Positions 1 to 9,282 of a stretch of 64,000 nucleotides of DNA are shown here, piece by piece; positions within the stretch are counted from its first letter, which is position 1; each line of letters opens with the position of its first letter. The DNA is taken from NCBI RefSeq assembly GCF_003071065.1, contig NZ_QCXX01000001.1:62001-126000 (forward strand). Direction: 5' to 3'. A program made the position numbers and the translations under genes. The stretch is from Sphingobacterium athyrii. Lineage in GTDB: Bacteria > Bacteroidota > Bacteroidia > Sphingobacteriales > Sphingobacteriaceae. The notes under the pieces are model-generated. The model was not told the DNA's origin, made no database searches, and saw nothing but the letters and a program-made list of their open reading frames with translations.

Positions 1-980
1 TTCAGCTTACGCCCCCAGAAATCAAAAGAAAGATCATTTAATTCCTGTGTCGTATACGAAGCAGCGGTATTTAATACATGAAATGTTAATATATCTTTAA
101 TGACCGGAAGGTTCCCCGGGTTGAAGATCTTATCTAAATTTTGGTAGTATTTCAGTTCAGGTACAATAACGGTATCCGCTTTAAATCCAACGTCACCCAG
201 ATATTTAGCAATATCGACATTTTTTACCATCTTCTTCAGATCAGCAACTGCCACCGGATTGTAGCGGCCGTTTGCGTCCCGCGACTGTTCGACCGTTTTT
301 AGGTTAGCAGCCAATTCTTTTTCAAAAGCGACAATTTTAGGACCTTTAAGATCTCTCGTGCGTTGACCTGACTTGGCATAAAGTGCTGAAATATAATTTG
401 AATAGTCCTTTAAGGTCTCTTCATTTTTTTGGTCTTTTACCTGGTAATAAGAACGGCCTAAACCCAAACTTCCCCCACCCAGGTAAACCGTATTGACATT
501 CGAATTTTTGAGATGTCCATAGACATAGCCACCAAAGAAAGGATTGCCTCCTATAGGTGCAACCTCTACCAGATATTTATAAAGGTCATCAAAATTCTTT
601 ATCGCATTGATTTTTGTCAAATAGGGCTGAACAGGCGCCAAGCCAACTTTGTCACGTGTTTTCATGTCTACAAAGGATCTGTACAGATCGCCGATCTTCT
701 GGTTATCAGTTCCTTTTGGAAACTGGCCAGATAACGACTCTTGCAACACTTTTAGCGTGGCAATATCTGTATTCTCACGTAACTCATCAAAAGATCCCCA
801 ACGCGCTTTATCGGATGGTATCTTAATAGTTTTCATCCACTGACCATTTACAAAATTGTAGAAATCATCCTGCGGACGAACGGTTTTATCCATGTAGTCT
901 ACATTGATCGCATTGTTTTGGGCATAACCGGCAAAAGAACCGCATGCCAGCAAAGCAGCTAACAGTATACTTCTCTTCAT
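1..980 (-). CDS. M13-family metallopeptidase (neprilysin/PepO-like), C-terminus cut by window edge
   Basis: The reading frame is open from the ATG at 980 to the window edge. The start encodes a signal peptide (MKRSILLAALLACGSFAGYAQ), followed by text typical of the M13 N-terminal domain: DFYNFVNGQWMKT near residue 40, then VYLGGGSLGLGRSYYQ and ELAANLKTVEQSRD. The family cleaves peptides outside the cytoplasm. The zinc site (HExxH) lies in the C-terminal half, outside this window, so activity cannot be judged. A TAAGTTTG box about 30 bases upstream fits a Bacteroidota promoter with a short leader. The family call is confident; the substrate is unknown. Confidence 0.9.
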   Translation of the reverse strand, partial: MKRSILLAALLACGSFAGYAQNNAINVDYMDKTVRPQDDFYNFVNGQWMKTIKIPSDKARWGSFDELRENTDIATLKVLQESLSGQFPKGTDNQKIGDLYRSFVDMKTRDKVGLAPVQPYLTKINAIKNFDDLYKYLVEVAPIGGNPFFGGYVYGHLKNSNVNTVYLGGGSLGLGRSYYQVKDQKNEETLKDYSNYISALYAKSGQRTRDLKGPKIVAFEKELAANLKTVEQSRDANGRYNPVAVADLKKMVKNVDIAKYLGDVGFKADTVIVPELKYYQNLDKIFNPGNLPVIKDILTFHVLNTAASYTTQELNDLSFDFWGRKL

Positions 981-1009
981 ATGATATTTTAGTTTGTTAT
1001 CTATCCACA

Positions 1010-1017
1010 CAAACTTA
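1010..1017 (-). promoter_or_regulatory. Candidate -7 box (TAAGTTTG) of the M13 peptidase gene
   Basis: The minus strand reads TAAGTTTG, an exact match to the Bacteroidota -7 consensus TAnnTTTG. It lies 30 bases before the ATG and predicts a leader of roughly 20-25 bases. I see no clear -33 TTTG partner. Confidence 0.4.
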
Positions 1018-1086
1018 AGAAAAGTTTTGCTATTGTTCGTTATACAGAACATAGTTTTGCGGATAACTAAAATAATATACATTTCA

Positions 1087-1296
1087 TTATGTCTGCGTCT
1101 TGTTTCTCGTTGATTTACGGAGAAGAAGGAGGAAGACAATCAGAAACAGCGCCACGCCGCCCAGCCAAATCCATGGATTGGCATACCATAAGGTGCCGTT
1201 TGCCTCTCTGAGCTTTTGATTTTCCTCAATTGGTACGTCCGCATATAGCGACACAAAGAAAGAGAGCAGACAAAATAGTATAGACATTCTTTTCAT
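1087..1296 (-). CDS. Small single-pass membrane protein, 69 aa
   Basis: Short protein with an N-terminal signal-like helix (residues 3-20), a polar linker, the motif LWYANPWIWLGG, a strong membrane helix (about 43-60) and a basic tail (RKSTRNK). The same arrangement with WY..P.IWL recurs in the 62-aa protein at 52853-53041, so the two look like paralogues. Function unknown; the arrangement puts a short segment outside and the basic tail inside. It lies between the M13 peptidase and metA without obvious coupling to either. Confidence 0.6.
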   Translation of the reverse strand: MKRMSILFCLLSFFVSLYADVPIEENQKLREANGTLWYANPWIWLGGVALFLIVFLLLLRKSTRNKTQT

Positions 1297-1363
1297 ACGA
1301 CCTACTTTATATAGATAGAATGCTCCGTCGACCTATTTTGTTTGCTTAGGCTAAAATTTGTGT

Positions 1364-2308
1364 TCAGTCCTTCTGTCTGATCTCTCCCAGGTGAACGACA
1401 TCTTTTAAATCAAAAGGCGTCTCCTGGTAAACAAAATAGTTAAGCCAATTATTGAATAATAAGTTTGCATGACTCGTCCATCGTACCAAAGGTTGATTGT
1501 CAGGATTGTCATCGCGATAATAGTTCGCTGGCATACGTATAGTCTGGCCCTTTTCTAAATCTCTTTTATATTCTTCATCCAATGTAAAAGGTGCGTACTC
1601 GGAATGACCGGTCAGATAAAACTCACGTCCACCACGGGAAGATGCGATTGCAATGCCAGCCTCGGGAGATTCAGAAAGAATTTCTACGCCGTTTTTTGTT
1701 AGCAAATCTTCTTTCTCGATAGTTGTATGCCGGCTATGCGGGATAAAAAACTCATCGTCAAATCCACGGAATAATGGATGTCTTTTGTCGAGCGCCGTAT
1801 GTTTGAATACACCAAAAAGCTTTTCTTCCAAAGGTTTCTTCTCAACCTCATAAAAGTGGTATAACGCAGCCTGTGAAGCCCAACAGATATATAAGCTCGA
1901 CGTTACATGCGTCCTGGCCCAGTCAAAGATTGTCTGGATCTCATTCCAATAAGTCACCTCTTCAAATCGAACCATTTCCACAGGTGCTCCCGTGATGATC
2001 ATACCGTCGTAAAAGTTCTCTTTCACTTCACTCAGGCTTTTATAAAACATCTCCAGGTGTTCCTCAGGTGTATTTTTGGATACGTGGGTTTCCAGTCGAA
2101 GAAACTCCATCTCCACTTGCAAAGGATTATTGGAAAGTAAACGAATAAAATCGGTCTCCGTTGTGATCTTAAGCGGCATCAGATTAAGGACCAAAACACG
2201 TAATGGTCTAATATCCTGCTCATTTGCTCTCAGGTCACTCATGACAAAGATATTCTCCTTTTTTAAAAGTTCTATCGCAGGAAGGTTATTAGGAAGTTTG
2301 ACTGGCAT
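1364..2308 (-). CDS. metA: Homoserine O-acetyltransferase (MetA family)
   Basis: Transfers an acyl group to L-homoserine in the first committed step of methionine synthesis. From the ATG at 2308 the numbering matches the family exactly: Cys142 nucleophile in YICWASQ, His235 and Glu237 in GHSEY, and Glu111 in TGAPVE. In this family Glu111 marks acetyl-CoA users and Gly marks succinyl-CoA users, so acetyltransferase is preferred. An upstream in-frame ATG at 2329 would add seven residues, but a good Shine-Dalgarno (AGGAGA, within 2316-2322) sits just before 2308 and the protein then begins MPVKLPNNLPA as usual for MetA. 314 aa, full length. Confidence 0.95.
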   Translation of the reverse strand: MPVKLPNNLPAIELLKKENIFVMSDLRANEQDIRPLRVLVLNLMPLKITTETDFIRLLSNNPLQVEMEFLRLETHVSKNTPEEHLEMFYKSLSEVKENFYDGMIITGAPVEMVRFEEVTYWNEIQTIFDWARTHVTSSLYICWASQAALYHFYEVEKKPLEEKLFGVFKHTALDKRHPLFRGFDDEFFIPHSRHTTIEKEDLLTKNGVEILSESPEAGIAIASSRGGREFYLTGHSEYAPFTLDEEYKRDLEKGQTIRMPANYYRDDNPDNQPLVRWTSHANLLFNNWLNYFVYQETPFDLKDVVHLGEIRQKD

Positions 2309-2423
2309 ATATAAATTCTCCTTATACAATTAGCATGCAAAATTAGCAAGAAAATGGCAGAATAATAAATGAATCCGTAAATTTAAGTTTGCACCGAATG
2401 AGCAGATTCAATTACCTTCCAAC

Positions 2424-2960
2424 TTATTCTTCACTTAATTGTTTTAAGGCCTTTCTAAACTTCACTGATCCGAAGTTCATCCCGCCAACATGCTTGTTGA
2501 CCAATTTGCCCGCTTTATCCAGGATAATGGTGGTCGGTATACTTGTCGTACTCCATTCTTTTGGCAATGCCGAATTCAGTTGATAGACCGGAAGACTATA
2601 CTTCCGCTTTTTTAGAAACTTCGCAGAAGATTTCAGATTACCGTCAACGTCCACAGACAAAAAAACGATTTTGCTATTCCCCTGAAAATCCTTATACAGT
2701 TTGTCCAGAGAAGGCATTTCCGCCAGACAGGGGGAACACCATGTCGCCCAAAGATTGATCAGGACAACCTTGTCTTTGAGCTGATTTAACGAAACAACAT
2801 TTCCCTTGCTGTCTTTAAAGCTAACCTCCGCATTCTTGTTTAACAGGACTGTTTTTTCCTTTTGTTCTCCGGGATGCGCATAGCTGGACGCTGTGTGGAC
2901 AAATGGTATAGAAAGCAATAAGCTAGCGGCAATCAATCTGAATGTATTTTTTATTTTCAT
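2424..2960 (-). CDS. TlpA/ResA-like thioredoxin, exported
   Basis: 178 aa with an N-terminal signal peptide (hydrophobic residues 8-22) and a thioredoxin fold with the redox pair WCSPC near residue 75. The cis-proline region TSIPTTIILDKAG is intact. Proteins of this type reduce or isomerise disulfides in the periplasm, for example during cytochrome c maturation, but no cytochrome genes are nearby and the partner is unknown. Probably monocistronic: metA lies about 115 bases downstream on the same strand and has its own ribosome site. Confidence 0.88.
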   Translation of the reverse strand: MKIKNTFRLIAASLLLSIPFVHTASSYAHPGEQKEKTVLLNKNAEVSFKDSKGNVVSLNQLKDKVVLINLWATWCSPCLAEMPSLDKLYKDFQGNSKIVFLSVDVDGNLKSSAKFLKKRKYSLPVYQLNSALPKEWSTTSIPTTIILDKAGKLVNKHVGGMNFGSVKFRKALKQLSEE

Positions 2961-3331
2961 CTTGTTTTCTCCAATAAAAGGACATTAACTTAAACGTCTG
3001 ATCTGGCAAATGATTGTACCTTTCGTACAAAACAAACAAATATCAACGTTCTCCAACGCAACGCTGGCTCCAGCTGATCCGCCAATTTTATCGTTCCGCG
3101 GATACCAAACGGTTTAAAAACCGTCTGATTAAAAGAATTAAATCTTGACACCACACAATATAATCAACTAATAATCAAACATTTAATCCAAATAAAATAT
3201 TAATCCGAGTTTTCCTGATCCGAATGGCTGCTTTTGTACAGTTCAACAACTGAAAGAAATAATATGTCTAAAAGTTATTACAAACAAATTTACGGATATG
3301 GTTATTATATAGTATATAATAAGTAATCAAT
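2961..3331. other. Intergenic region between divergent tlpA-like gene and acnA
   Basis: No convincing gene. It must hold the promoters of both divergent genes. A perfect inverted repeat TTGTAC-N5-GTACAA lies at 3014-3030, close to the tlpA-like start, and could be an operator. A 20-codon tyrosine-rich reading frame (3264-3326) ends six bases before the acnA ATG; it may be chance or a leader peptide. Confidence 0.4.
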
Positions 3332-6100
3332 ATGAGCAAGGAAAAATCAACTCAGGAAATCGAAATCGATGGAAGAGTGTATCAGTATAGCTCCTTAAGG
3401 GATCTACCAGAAGGTAATATTGAGCACCTCCCATTCAGTATCCGAATTCTTCTGGAAAATGTATTACGTAATCATGATGGATTTAGTATAACGGATGAAC
3501 ATGTCAGCACGTTGATCGGCTGGTCTCCGCAACCCGTTGATAAAGATATTCCATTTAAGCCGGCACGCATTCTGATGCAGGATTTTACGGGCGTTCCTGC
3601 TGTTGTGGACATGGCTTCCTTAAGGGCTGAATTTATTCGACATGGCAAGGATGGACAGAAGATCAATCCGGCAATTCCGGTTGATCTGGTGATTGACCAT
3701 TCCGTGCAGGTGGATTATTTTGGAACAGAATACTCCTACGACAAAAATGTCGAATTGGAATATGAGCGCAATCGGGAGCGTTATGAGCTTTTAAAATGGG
3801 CGCAAAAAGGTTTAAAAAATTTCACTGTCGTGCCGCCGGGAATGGGAATCTGTCATCAGGTAAACTTAGAATACCTTGCCAAGGGTGTTATTGCCCGTGA
3901 TAATTGGCTTTTTCCGGACACCTTGGTGGGTACCGATTCACATACCCCGATGGTGAATGGTATCGGTGTTCTGGGCTGGGGTGTGGGTGGCATTGAAGCT
4001 GAAGCCGCCATGCTGGGACAACCCATCTTCTTCACCTGTCCGGAAGTAATCGGACTCAAACTTACAGGCAAAATTCCGGATATCTGTACCGCAACTGATA
4101 TGGTTCTTTCGATTACAAAAATCTTACGCGATAAGGGAGTTGTCGGAAAATTTGTTGAGGTCTTCGGAGAAGGATTGGATACACTATCAGTGACAGACCG
4201 CGCCACCATATCCAATATGTCGCCCGAATTTGGCTGTACAGTCACCTATTTCCCCATAGATGACCGTACGCTGGAATATATGCACAGTACCAATCGAACT
4301 GAACAGGAAATTAAAATTGTCGAAGAATACTGTAAGCGCAATTTGCTCTGGCGCACGGGAAAGGAACAGATCTCCTACTCTTCGGTAGTGGAATTTGACC
4401 TAAACACACTAGAACCGACAGTCTCAGGCCCCAAGCGCCCACAAGACAAAATTTTGGTCAAGGATCTAAACCATAAGTTTTCACAGCTTTTAGATAGCGA
4501 ACACCATAGGCAATATGTTCCAATGCCACAGCGTTCGGAATCAGCCTGGCTTGCAGATGGTGGATCAGGGACCGAATTTACTTTTGGGAAGGTTCCGGTT
4601 GAACATGCTTCTCCCCATGAAGTTATTTCAGAGTCCATACATGCCGTACGCATCAAACACAATCACAAGGAATATATTGTCAGCGACGGCAGTATTGCTA
4701 TTGCCGCCATAACAAGTTGTACCAATACCTCTAATCCGACTGTGATGATCGGTGCTGGTCTATTGGCCAGAAATGCGATCGAACGCGGTTTGCGCACAAA
4801 ATCCTGGGTGAAGACCTCACTGGCCCCGGGTTCAAAAGTAGTAACCCAATATCTGGAAAGATCAGGCCTGAATGCAGATCTTGATGCACTAAGATTTCAC
4901 ACCGTAGGTTATGGTTGCACTTCCTGTATTGGAAACTCAGGACCACTCCCGCCCCAAATTGCTGAAGCAGTGGAGAAAGGGGAATTGATTGTTGCCTCGG
5001 TACTGTCAGGAAATAGAAACTTTGAAGCACGTGTACATCCGCAGGTAAAAATGAACTTTTTGATGTCTCCAATGTTGGTTGTTGCCTATGCCCTTGTAGG
5101 TCGAGTGGATATCAATCTAATGGAAGAACCATTGGACTATGATCCAAATGGCCAACCGGTTTATTTAAAAGATATCTGGCCAAGCCGCGAAGAAATCACC
5201 AAAACAGTTAACGAATGCGTCAAACAATCTGATTTTCAGGAAGTATATGACGTTATTTTTGACGGATCTACGGACTGGCAAGATCTGGAAGTAAACCTTG
5301 ACCAGAATTATCAATGGGACAATAACTCAACCTACATCAAAGAATCCCCTTTTTTTGAAAACTTACAGGCAGTTCCACAGCCGATCGAGGACATCAAAAA
5401 TGCCCGAGTATTGCTTTATTTAGGGGACTCTGTTACAACCGACCATATATCGCCGGCAGGTTCTTTTAAGGAAGATACCGCAGCCGGAAAATACCTAAAA
5501 GCCCATCAGGTGAATAGAGAAGATTTCAACTCTTATGGTTCTAGACGTGGTAATCATGAAGTGATGATGCGTGGAACCTTTGCCAACGTGCGCATTAAAA
5601 ACAAAATTACCGATCAGGAAGGTGGTTTCAGCCGGTATTTCCCAACAAATGAAGTAAAAACAGTCTATGATACAGCAATGGAATATCGCAAAACCAATAC
5701 GCCGCTGATCGTTTTGGCCGGAAAAGAATACGGTTCAGGATCTTCCCGGGATTGGGCAGCCAAAGGCACATTTCTCCTTGGTGTACGGGCGGTTATTGCC
5801 GAAAGCTTTGAACGTATACACCGAAGCAATCTGGTGGGTATGGGAGTAGCACCGCTTGTCTTTATCAATGGAGAGAACGCCGAAAAGCTGGGACTTGACG
5901 GTACTGAAACCTATACCATCACTGGCCTGGCGAATGAACTAACACCGCATAAACTTTTAGATGTAAAAGCTGTTCACGAAAATGGAAAAACAATCACGTT
6001 TCAGGTCAGAGCAAGACTGGATTCGGCTATCGAAATCGAATACTTTAAAAATGACGGTATTTTACAGTATGTATTAAGGCAATATTTAAAAAACAATTAA
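3332..6100 (+). CDS. acnA: Aconitate hydratase A
   Basis: Interconverts citrate and isocitrate through cis-aconitate in the TCA cycle, using a [4Fe-4S] cluster. The 922 aa span the usual length of bacterial AcnA. Cluster cysteines are visible in SCTNTSNP (about residue 463) and GYGCTSCIGNSGP (about 529 and 532). The C-terminal swivel domain carries YGSGSSRDWAAKG. Full length with no anomalies. A hairpin at 6142-6163 ends the transcript. The IRP/AcnA branch fits better than AcnB because the domain order is 1-2-3-linker-4. Confidence 0.97.
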   Translation: MSKEKSTQEIEIDGRVYQYSSLRDLPEGNIEHLPFSIRILLENVLRNHDGFSITDEHVSTLIGWSPQPVDKDIPFKPARILMQDFTGVPAVVDMASLRAEFIRHGKDGQKINPAIPVDLVIDHSVQVDYFGTEYSYDKNVELEYERNRERYELLKWAQKGLKNFTVVPPGMGICHQVNLEYLAKGVIARDNWLFPDTLVGTDSHTPMVNGIGVLGWGVGGIEAEAAMLGQPIFFTCPEVIGLKLTGKIPDICTATDMVLSITKILRDKGVVGKFVEVFGEGLDTLSVTDRATISNMSPEFGCTVTYFPIDDRTLEYMHSTNRTEQEIKIVEEYCKRNLLWRTGKEQISYSSVVEFDLNTLEPTVSGPKRPQDKILVKDLNHKFSQLLDSEHHRQYVPMPQRSESAWLADGGSGTEFTFGKVPVEHASPHEVISESIHAVRIKHNHKEYIVSDGSIAIAAITSCTNTSNPTVMIGAGLLARNAIERGLRTKSWVKTSLAPGSKVVTQYLERSGLNADLDALRFHTVGYGCTSCIGNSGPLPPQIAEAVEKGELIVASVLSGNRNFEARVHPQVKMNFLMSPMLVVAYALVGRVDINLMEEPLDYDPNGQPVYLKDIWPSREEITKTVNECVKQSDFQEVYDVIFDGSTDWQDLEVNLDQNYQWDNNSTYIKESPFFENLQAVPQPIEDIKNARVLLYLGDSVTTDHISPAGSFKEDTAAGKYLKAHQVNREDFNSYGSRRGNHEVMMRGTFANVRIKNKITDQEGGFSRYFPTNEVKTVYDTAMEYRKTNTPLIVLAGKEYGSGSSRDWAAKGTFLLGVRAVIAESFERIHRSNLVGMGVAPLVFINGENAEKLGLDGTETYTITGLANELTPHKLLDVKAVHENGKTITFQVRARLDSAIEIEYFKNDGILQYVLRQYLKNN

Positions 6101-6405
6101 TTTGGTGCCTTATTGACCAATATCGAATTTGCAAATAAAACGGGGCACGATATATCGCGCCCCTTTCACAACCTATATAAAAACCTACCAGAGTTCTATT
6201 TAGACAACTATTTCTCGCCAACACAAAAGGAAGCTTGGCAACTTGCCAAAGTTACATCCCATAATAAGGGATTTTTCTCCCTGAAGTCAGCCATTTTTGG
6301 CCTCGGGGCAATGTAAGGGATTAAATCGGTTATACTTCCATTATCAATGATAAAAATGTATTTTCGTCTGCGGTCAATCCCGATATTTACGTAGACAGAC
6401 AAATC
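6101..6405. other. Intergenic region after acnA
   Basis: Holds the acnA terminator. A 67-codon frame opening with TTG (6113-6316) runs straight through that hairpin and resembles nothing I know, so I do not call it. The remainder presumably carries the promoter of the pentapeptide-repeat gene. Confidence 0.4.
6142..6163 (+). terminator. Probable acnA terminator
   Basis: GGGGC-a-CGA, loop TATA, TCG-c-GCCCC: a GC-rich stem with one mismatch followed by TTT, 42 bases after the acnA stop codon. Confidence 0.55.
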
Positions 6406-6972
6406 ATGGAAGAACTGGTAGAGCAGACTATTTCGAATGCAAACTTCAACAAAGAATTACAGCAAATTACAGAATTTTATAAATGCACATTTGAGTATTG
6501 CGATTTCCAAAACGCTGCAATGGTTGATCTGATGTTTACAAATTGTGAATTTAAATCCTGTAATTTATCCAATATAAAATTAAAAGGAACACAATTGGAT
6601 CATGTCATTTTTCAGGACTGCAAGATGTTAGGTATCCAGTTCAACGAATGTAGTTCATTCTCTTTTCATATCGAAATGAAGAATACCACATTGGATTATG
6701 CTTCTTTTTTTGAACGTAATATGAAGAAATTCAAATTTGAACAGTGCTCATTGCAACATGTTGATTTTGAAAAAGCCAACCTCCAACAGGCAATCTTCAA
6801 AGATTGCAACTTCCTGAACGCACGGTTTGAGCAATGCAATCTGGAAGGCTGTGACTTTCGGACCTCGGTCCATATCCAAATGGATCCCGAAGCCAATCGG
6901 ATGAAAAAGAGTAAATTCGAACCGGAGCAACTACCGGGTTTATTGGCAAAATATCAATTGTTGATCGACTGA
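6406..6972 (+). CDS. Pentapeptide-repeat protein (Qnr/McbG-like fold)
   Basis: 188 aa made of successive A(D/N)LxX-type pentapeptides (CTFEYCDFQN, CEFKSCNLSN, ANLQQAIFKDCNF, CNLEGCDFRTS), which fold as a right-handed quadrilateral beta-helix. The end, FEPEQLPGLLAKYQLLID, matches the C-terminal cap seen in Qnr-like proteins. Some relatives mimic DNA and protect gyrase, but many chromosomal members have no known role, so I do not claim quinolone protection. The start is the first in-frame ATG and the ribosome site is weak. It stands alone. Confidence 0.8.
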   Translation: MEELVEQTISNANFNKELQQITEFYKCTFEYCDFQNAAMVDLMFTNCEFKSCNLSNIKLKGTQLDHVIFQDCKMLGIQFNECSSFSFHIEMKNTTLDYASFFERNMKKFKFEQCSLQHVDFEKANLQQAIFKDCNFLNARFEQCNLEGCDFRTSVHIQMDPEANRMKKSKFEPEQLPGLLAKYQLLID

Positions 6973-7180
6973 GCGGAATTTTTGATATTGCGCGCGGCAA
7001 ATGTCCTTAAGCAGCAATCGGCTAAATAACGGATTTCAGGGATAAAAGAGCTTATCTTAAATCATCATATTTGCCTATCAATTTTAGGTAGATGATCCTA
7101 TCATGCGCTTACAATGGCAACTATACGTTGTGCATACAAGCTCATGACCGTTTCCTCACCGCTAAAAGCAAATTATTCTG

Positions 7181-8566
7181 ATGAAAAAAACATTCTTATC
7201 ATTAGCAGTTTTGATGGCTGCCAGCACAGTATCTCTCGCACAGATCAATAAAGCGTTTAAAATCGATTATGCCATTGTGGTTACAAACGCTAACAGCGGT
7301 ACCGAGCAGGAAGCTCCGGTCTCCTTGTATGAGGCTTATGTCAGTAATGACAAGATAAAAGTGGTCTCCTCAGCGGATGGACAGGAATCTATTTTTCTGG
7401 CTAAAAAGAATGAAGATAAGTCGACCATACTCTATCCGTCCTTATCGAAATACATCGTACACGAAGATGAAGCAACTTCCTTCTCGATCAAATTGGTTCC
7501 GGGCCAAACTAAAAATATCGCCGGTTACCCTTGTAAGTTGGCACAGATCGAACTTCCCAATATAGAAGATATCGAGGGCAATAGCACCTTATCCATCTGG
7601 TATAGTGAGAAACTGCCTGTTATCTATTGGGAGGGTTTTGATATTTTCAAAAAGATTCCCGGTGGCGTTTTACAGGTAACCACGCCGCTGGGCGTAGATA
7701 TTGTGGCACAAAGTGTAGCGAACAGCCAACTGAATGACAACGATTTTATCGTTCCAGAGGATTATGATCAGGTAGATTCCATCTACGGCGAAGAACAGGA
7801 GGGTGAAGAAAACAATCAGATGGCCGAAAACCTATACTTATTTGAGGATAGTACTTCCGGTCTTATGGGGTTACAGGATGATGCGCAACAAATCGTCGTG
7901 CCAGCACAGTATCATTACATTACACCATTTGTCGGTGAGGTAAGTGTTGTCCAGTTTAAAAATGAGAAATATGGTGCAATCAATCTTACGGGGAAAACCG
8001 TGATCCCTTTTCAATACGATTATTTAAGCTATGACGATAATTCGGAACAGTTTCTATTTGGAACAAATGAAAAATATGGTATTCTGGACAAGGCAGGTAA
8101 AGTACTTATCCCGGCCAATTATGATATGATTTCATTTATCAATGGTGGTTACGCTGTTTTTCAGCAAAATGAAAAATACGGAATCCTAAATCAGGCCGGA
8201 AAAATCGTTGTACCGGCAAGCTATAGCTTCATCTCGGAGAATAATGGCACACATTTCATTCGTGTCGAAAATGACAAATACAGCCTGGTTGACATAAAAA
8301 CAAATAAGGTCCTAACGCCAGCCTATGATTTTATTTCAATAACCGAAGAACCAAATCTTTTCCTTTCGAGTAAAGATGGTAAGTACGGTTATTTGAATGG
8401 CCAGGGGAAAATTGCCATTCCTTTTATCTACAGCGGCGCAACTTCCTTCAGCGATGGTTTAGCATCGGTCACAAAAGAGGGATCCGATGATGTTATCCTA
8501 ATCAATACAAAGGGTGAACAGGTCGAATTGGACGCCGCAGCCGAAGCAGTCGCAGAAGAAATCTAA
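7181..8566 (+). CDS. Exported WG-repeat protein
   Basis: 461 aa with a signal peptide (to about residue 20, ...TVSLAQ). The N-terminal 200 residues form a beta-rich domain like Bacteroidota GLPGLI proteins. Residues 220-450 contain about five WG-type repeats of the form KYG(I/A)(L/N)...GK.(V/I)IP..YD.I. These repeats are probably a surface or periplasmic binding scaffold; the ligand is unknown. The gene is monocistronic, with a hairpin at 8595-8621 after the stop. Confidence 0.85.
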   Translation: MKKTFLSLAVLMAASTVSLAQINKAFKIDYAIVVTNANSGTEQEAPVSLYEAYVSNDKIKVVSSADGQESIFLAKKNEDKSTILYPSLSKYIVHEDEATSFSIKLVPGQTKNIAGYPCKLAQIELPNIEDIEGNSTLSIWYSEKLPVIYWEGFDIFKKIPGGVLQVTTPLGVDIVAQSVANSQLNDNDFIVPEDYDQVDSIYGEEQEGEENNQMAENLYLFEDSTSGLMGLQDDAQQIVVPAQYHYITPFVGEVSVVQFKNEKYGAINLTGKTVIPFQYDYLSYDDNSEQFLFGTNEKYGILDKAGKVLIPANYDMISFINGGYAVFQQNEKYGILNQAGKIVVPASYSFISENNGTHFIRVENDKYSLVDIKTNKVLTPAYDFISITEEPNLFLSSKDGKYGYLNGQGKIAIPFIYSGATSFSDGLASVTKEGSDDVILINTKGEQVELDAAAEAVAEEI

Positions 8567-8594
8567 TTCATATACACTTTTTTCAAAAAATAAA

Positions 8595-8621
8595 GAGGCT
8601 GACTTGTTTTGAGGCAGCCTC
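8595..8621. terminator. Shared hairpin between convergent genes
   Basis: GAGGCTG ... CAGCCTC with a 13-base loop. On the minus strand it is followed by TTTATTTTTT, so it mainly serves the minus-strand gene 8680-9195. It may also help stop the WG-repeat transcript. Confidence 0.55.
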
Positions 8622-8679
8622 ATCCATTACGTATATCATAATATAGCATAATAGGACCTCAAACATACCTCGCTCGTAA

Positions 8680-9195
8680 TCAGTCTTTTTCAAAGAATAC
8701 ATTATTGTACTTGGGTGAATAAAATACCAAATAGAATCCCCATGCATTTCGATATATGGTCGGATCTGAATCAAGGATATGATGCGTCGGAAAGTCCATG
8801 TAGAGTTTTAAACGTGCGGAACGATAAGGGGTGATTGTTTCAATCTTTCCGCGATAGATCTCGGAGACCTTATTGGCCCTTAGGACCTTGAAATAAATTG
8901 AATCGTTGCTTTTTATTTCAAAAGTATACGTATTGTACTGCCAATCTGTTTGCTCTCCGGGAAATAAGTCGCGTTTGACATGGTATGTACCATAATAGTC
9001 TTCTTTTTTCAGGATCTTCGGAGCAGTGACCCACTGGATAAATAGGGATAACAGGCTAAGGAAAATGGCTCCAGCAATCATCGAGACGATTGCCTTTCCA
9101 ACGAAGCGATTTCCTGTGAGAATGAAGTATAATATCAAAATCGCCAAAACCGGGGCAAAGATATATACAAAGACTAAGTTAGCTCCAAATCCCAT
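8680..9195 (-). CDS. Membrane-anchored hypothetical protein, 171 aa
   Basis: Two hydrophobic helices near the N-terminus (about residues 7-26 and 34-54) are followed by a soluble beta-rich domain (YYGTYHVKRDLFPGEQTDWQ) that should lie on one face of the membrane. I do not recognise the family, though proteins with this plan are common in Bacteroidota. It ends in the shared hairpin and has no clear functional partner nearby. Confidence 0.65.
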   Translation of the reverse strand: MGFGANLVFVYIFAPVLAILILYFILTGNRFVGKAIVSMIAGAIFLSLLSLFIQWVTAPKILKKEDYYGTYHVKRDLFPGEQTDWQYNTYTFEIKSNDSIYFKVLRANKVSEIYRGKIETITPYRSARLKLYMDFPTHHILDSDPTIYRNAWGFYLVFYSPKYNNVFFEKD

Positions 9196-9282
9196 ATTGA
9201 AAAAATGCTATCATAGCGAAAGAAATTTAAATAGCTTTATTCTTTATCTGCTGTTTGAATCCGCTTCAAAACTGAGCATTAA

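Noticed and set aside
3264-3326. 20-codon tyrosine-rich frame upstream of acnA as a leader peptide
   Set aside because: Seven tyrosines in 20 codons is odd, but the DNA is simply AT-rich and no attenuator structure follows.
6113-6316. 67-codon frame after acnA starting with TTG
   Set aside because: It runs through the acnA terminator hairpin and has no recognisable domain or ribosome site.
6406-6972. Pentapeptide protein as a quinolone-resistance (Qnr) gene
   Set aside because: The fold is similar, but the Qnr loop features cannot be confirmed by eye and many chromosomal homologues have no such role.
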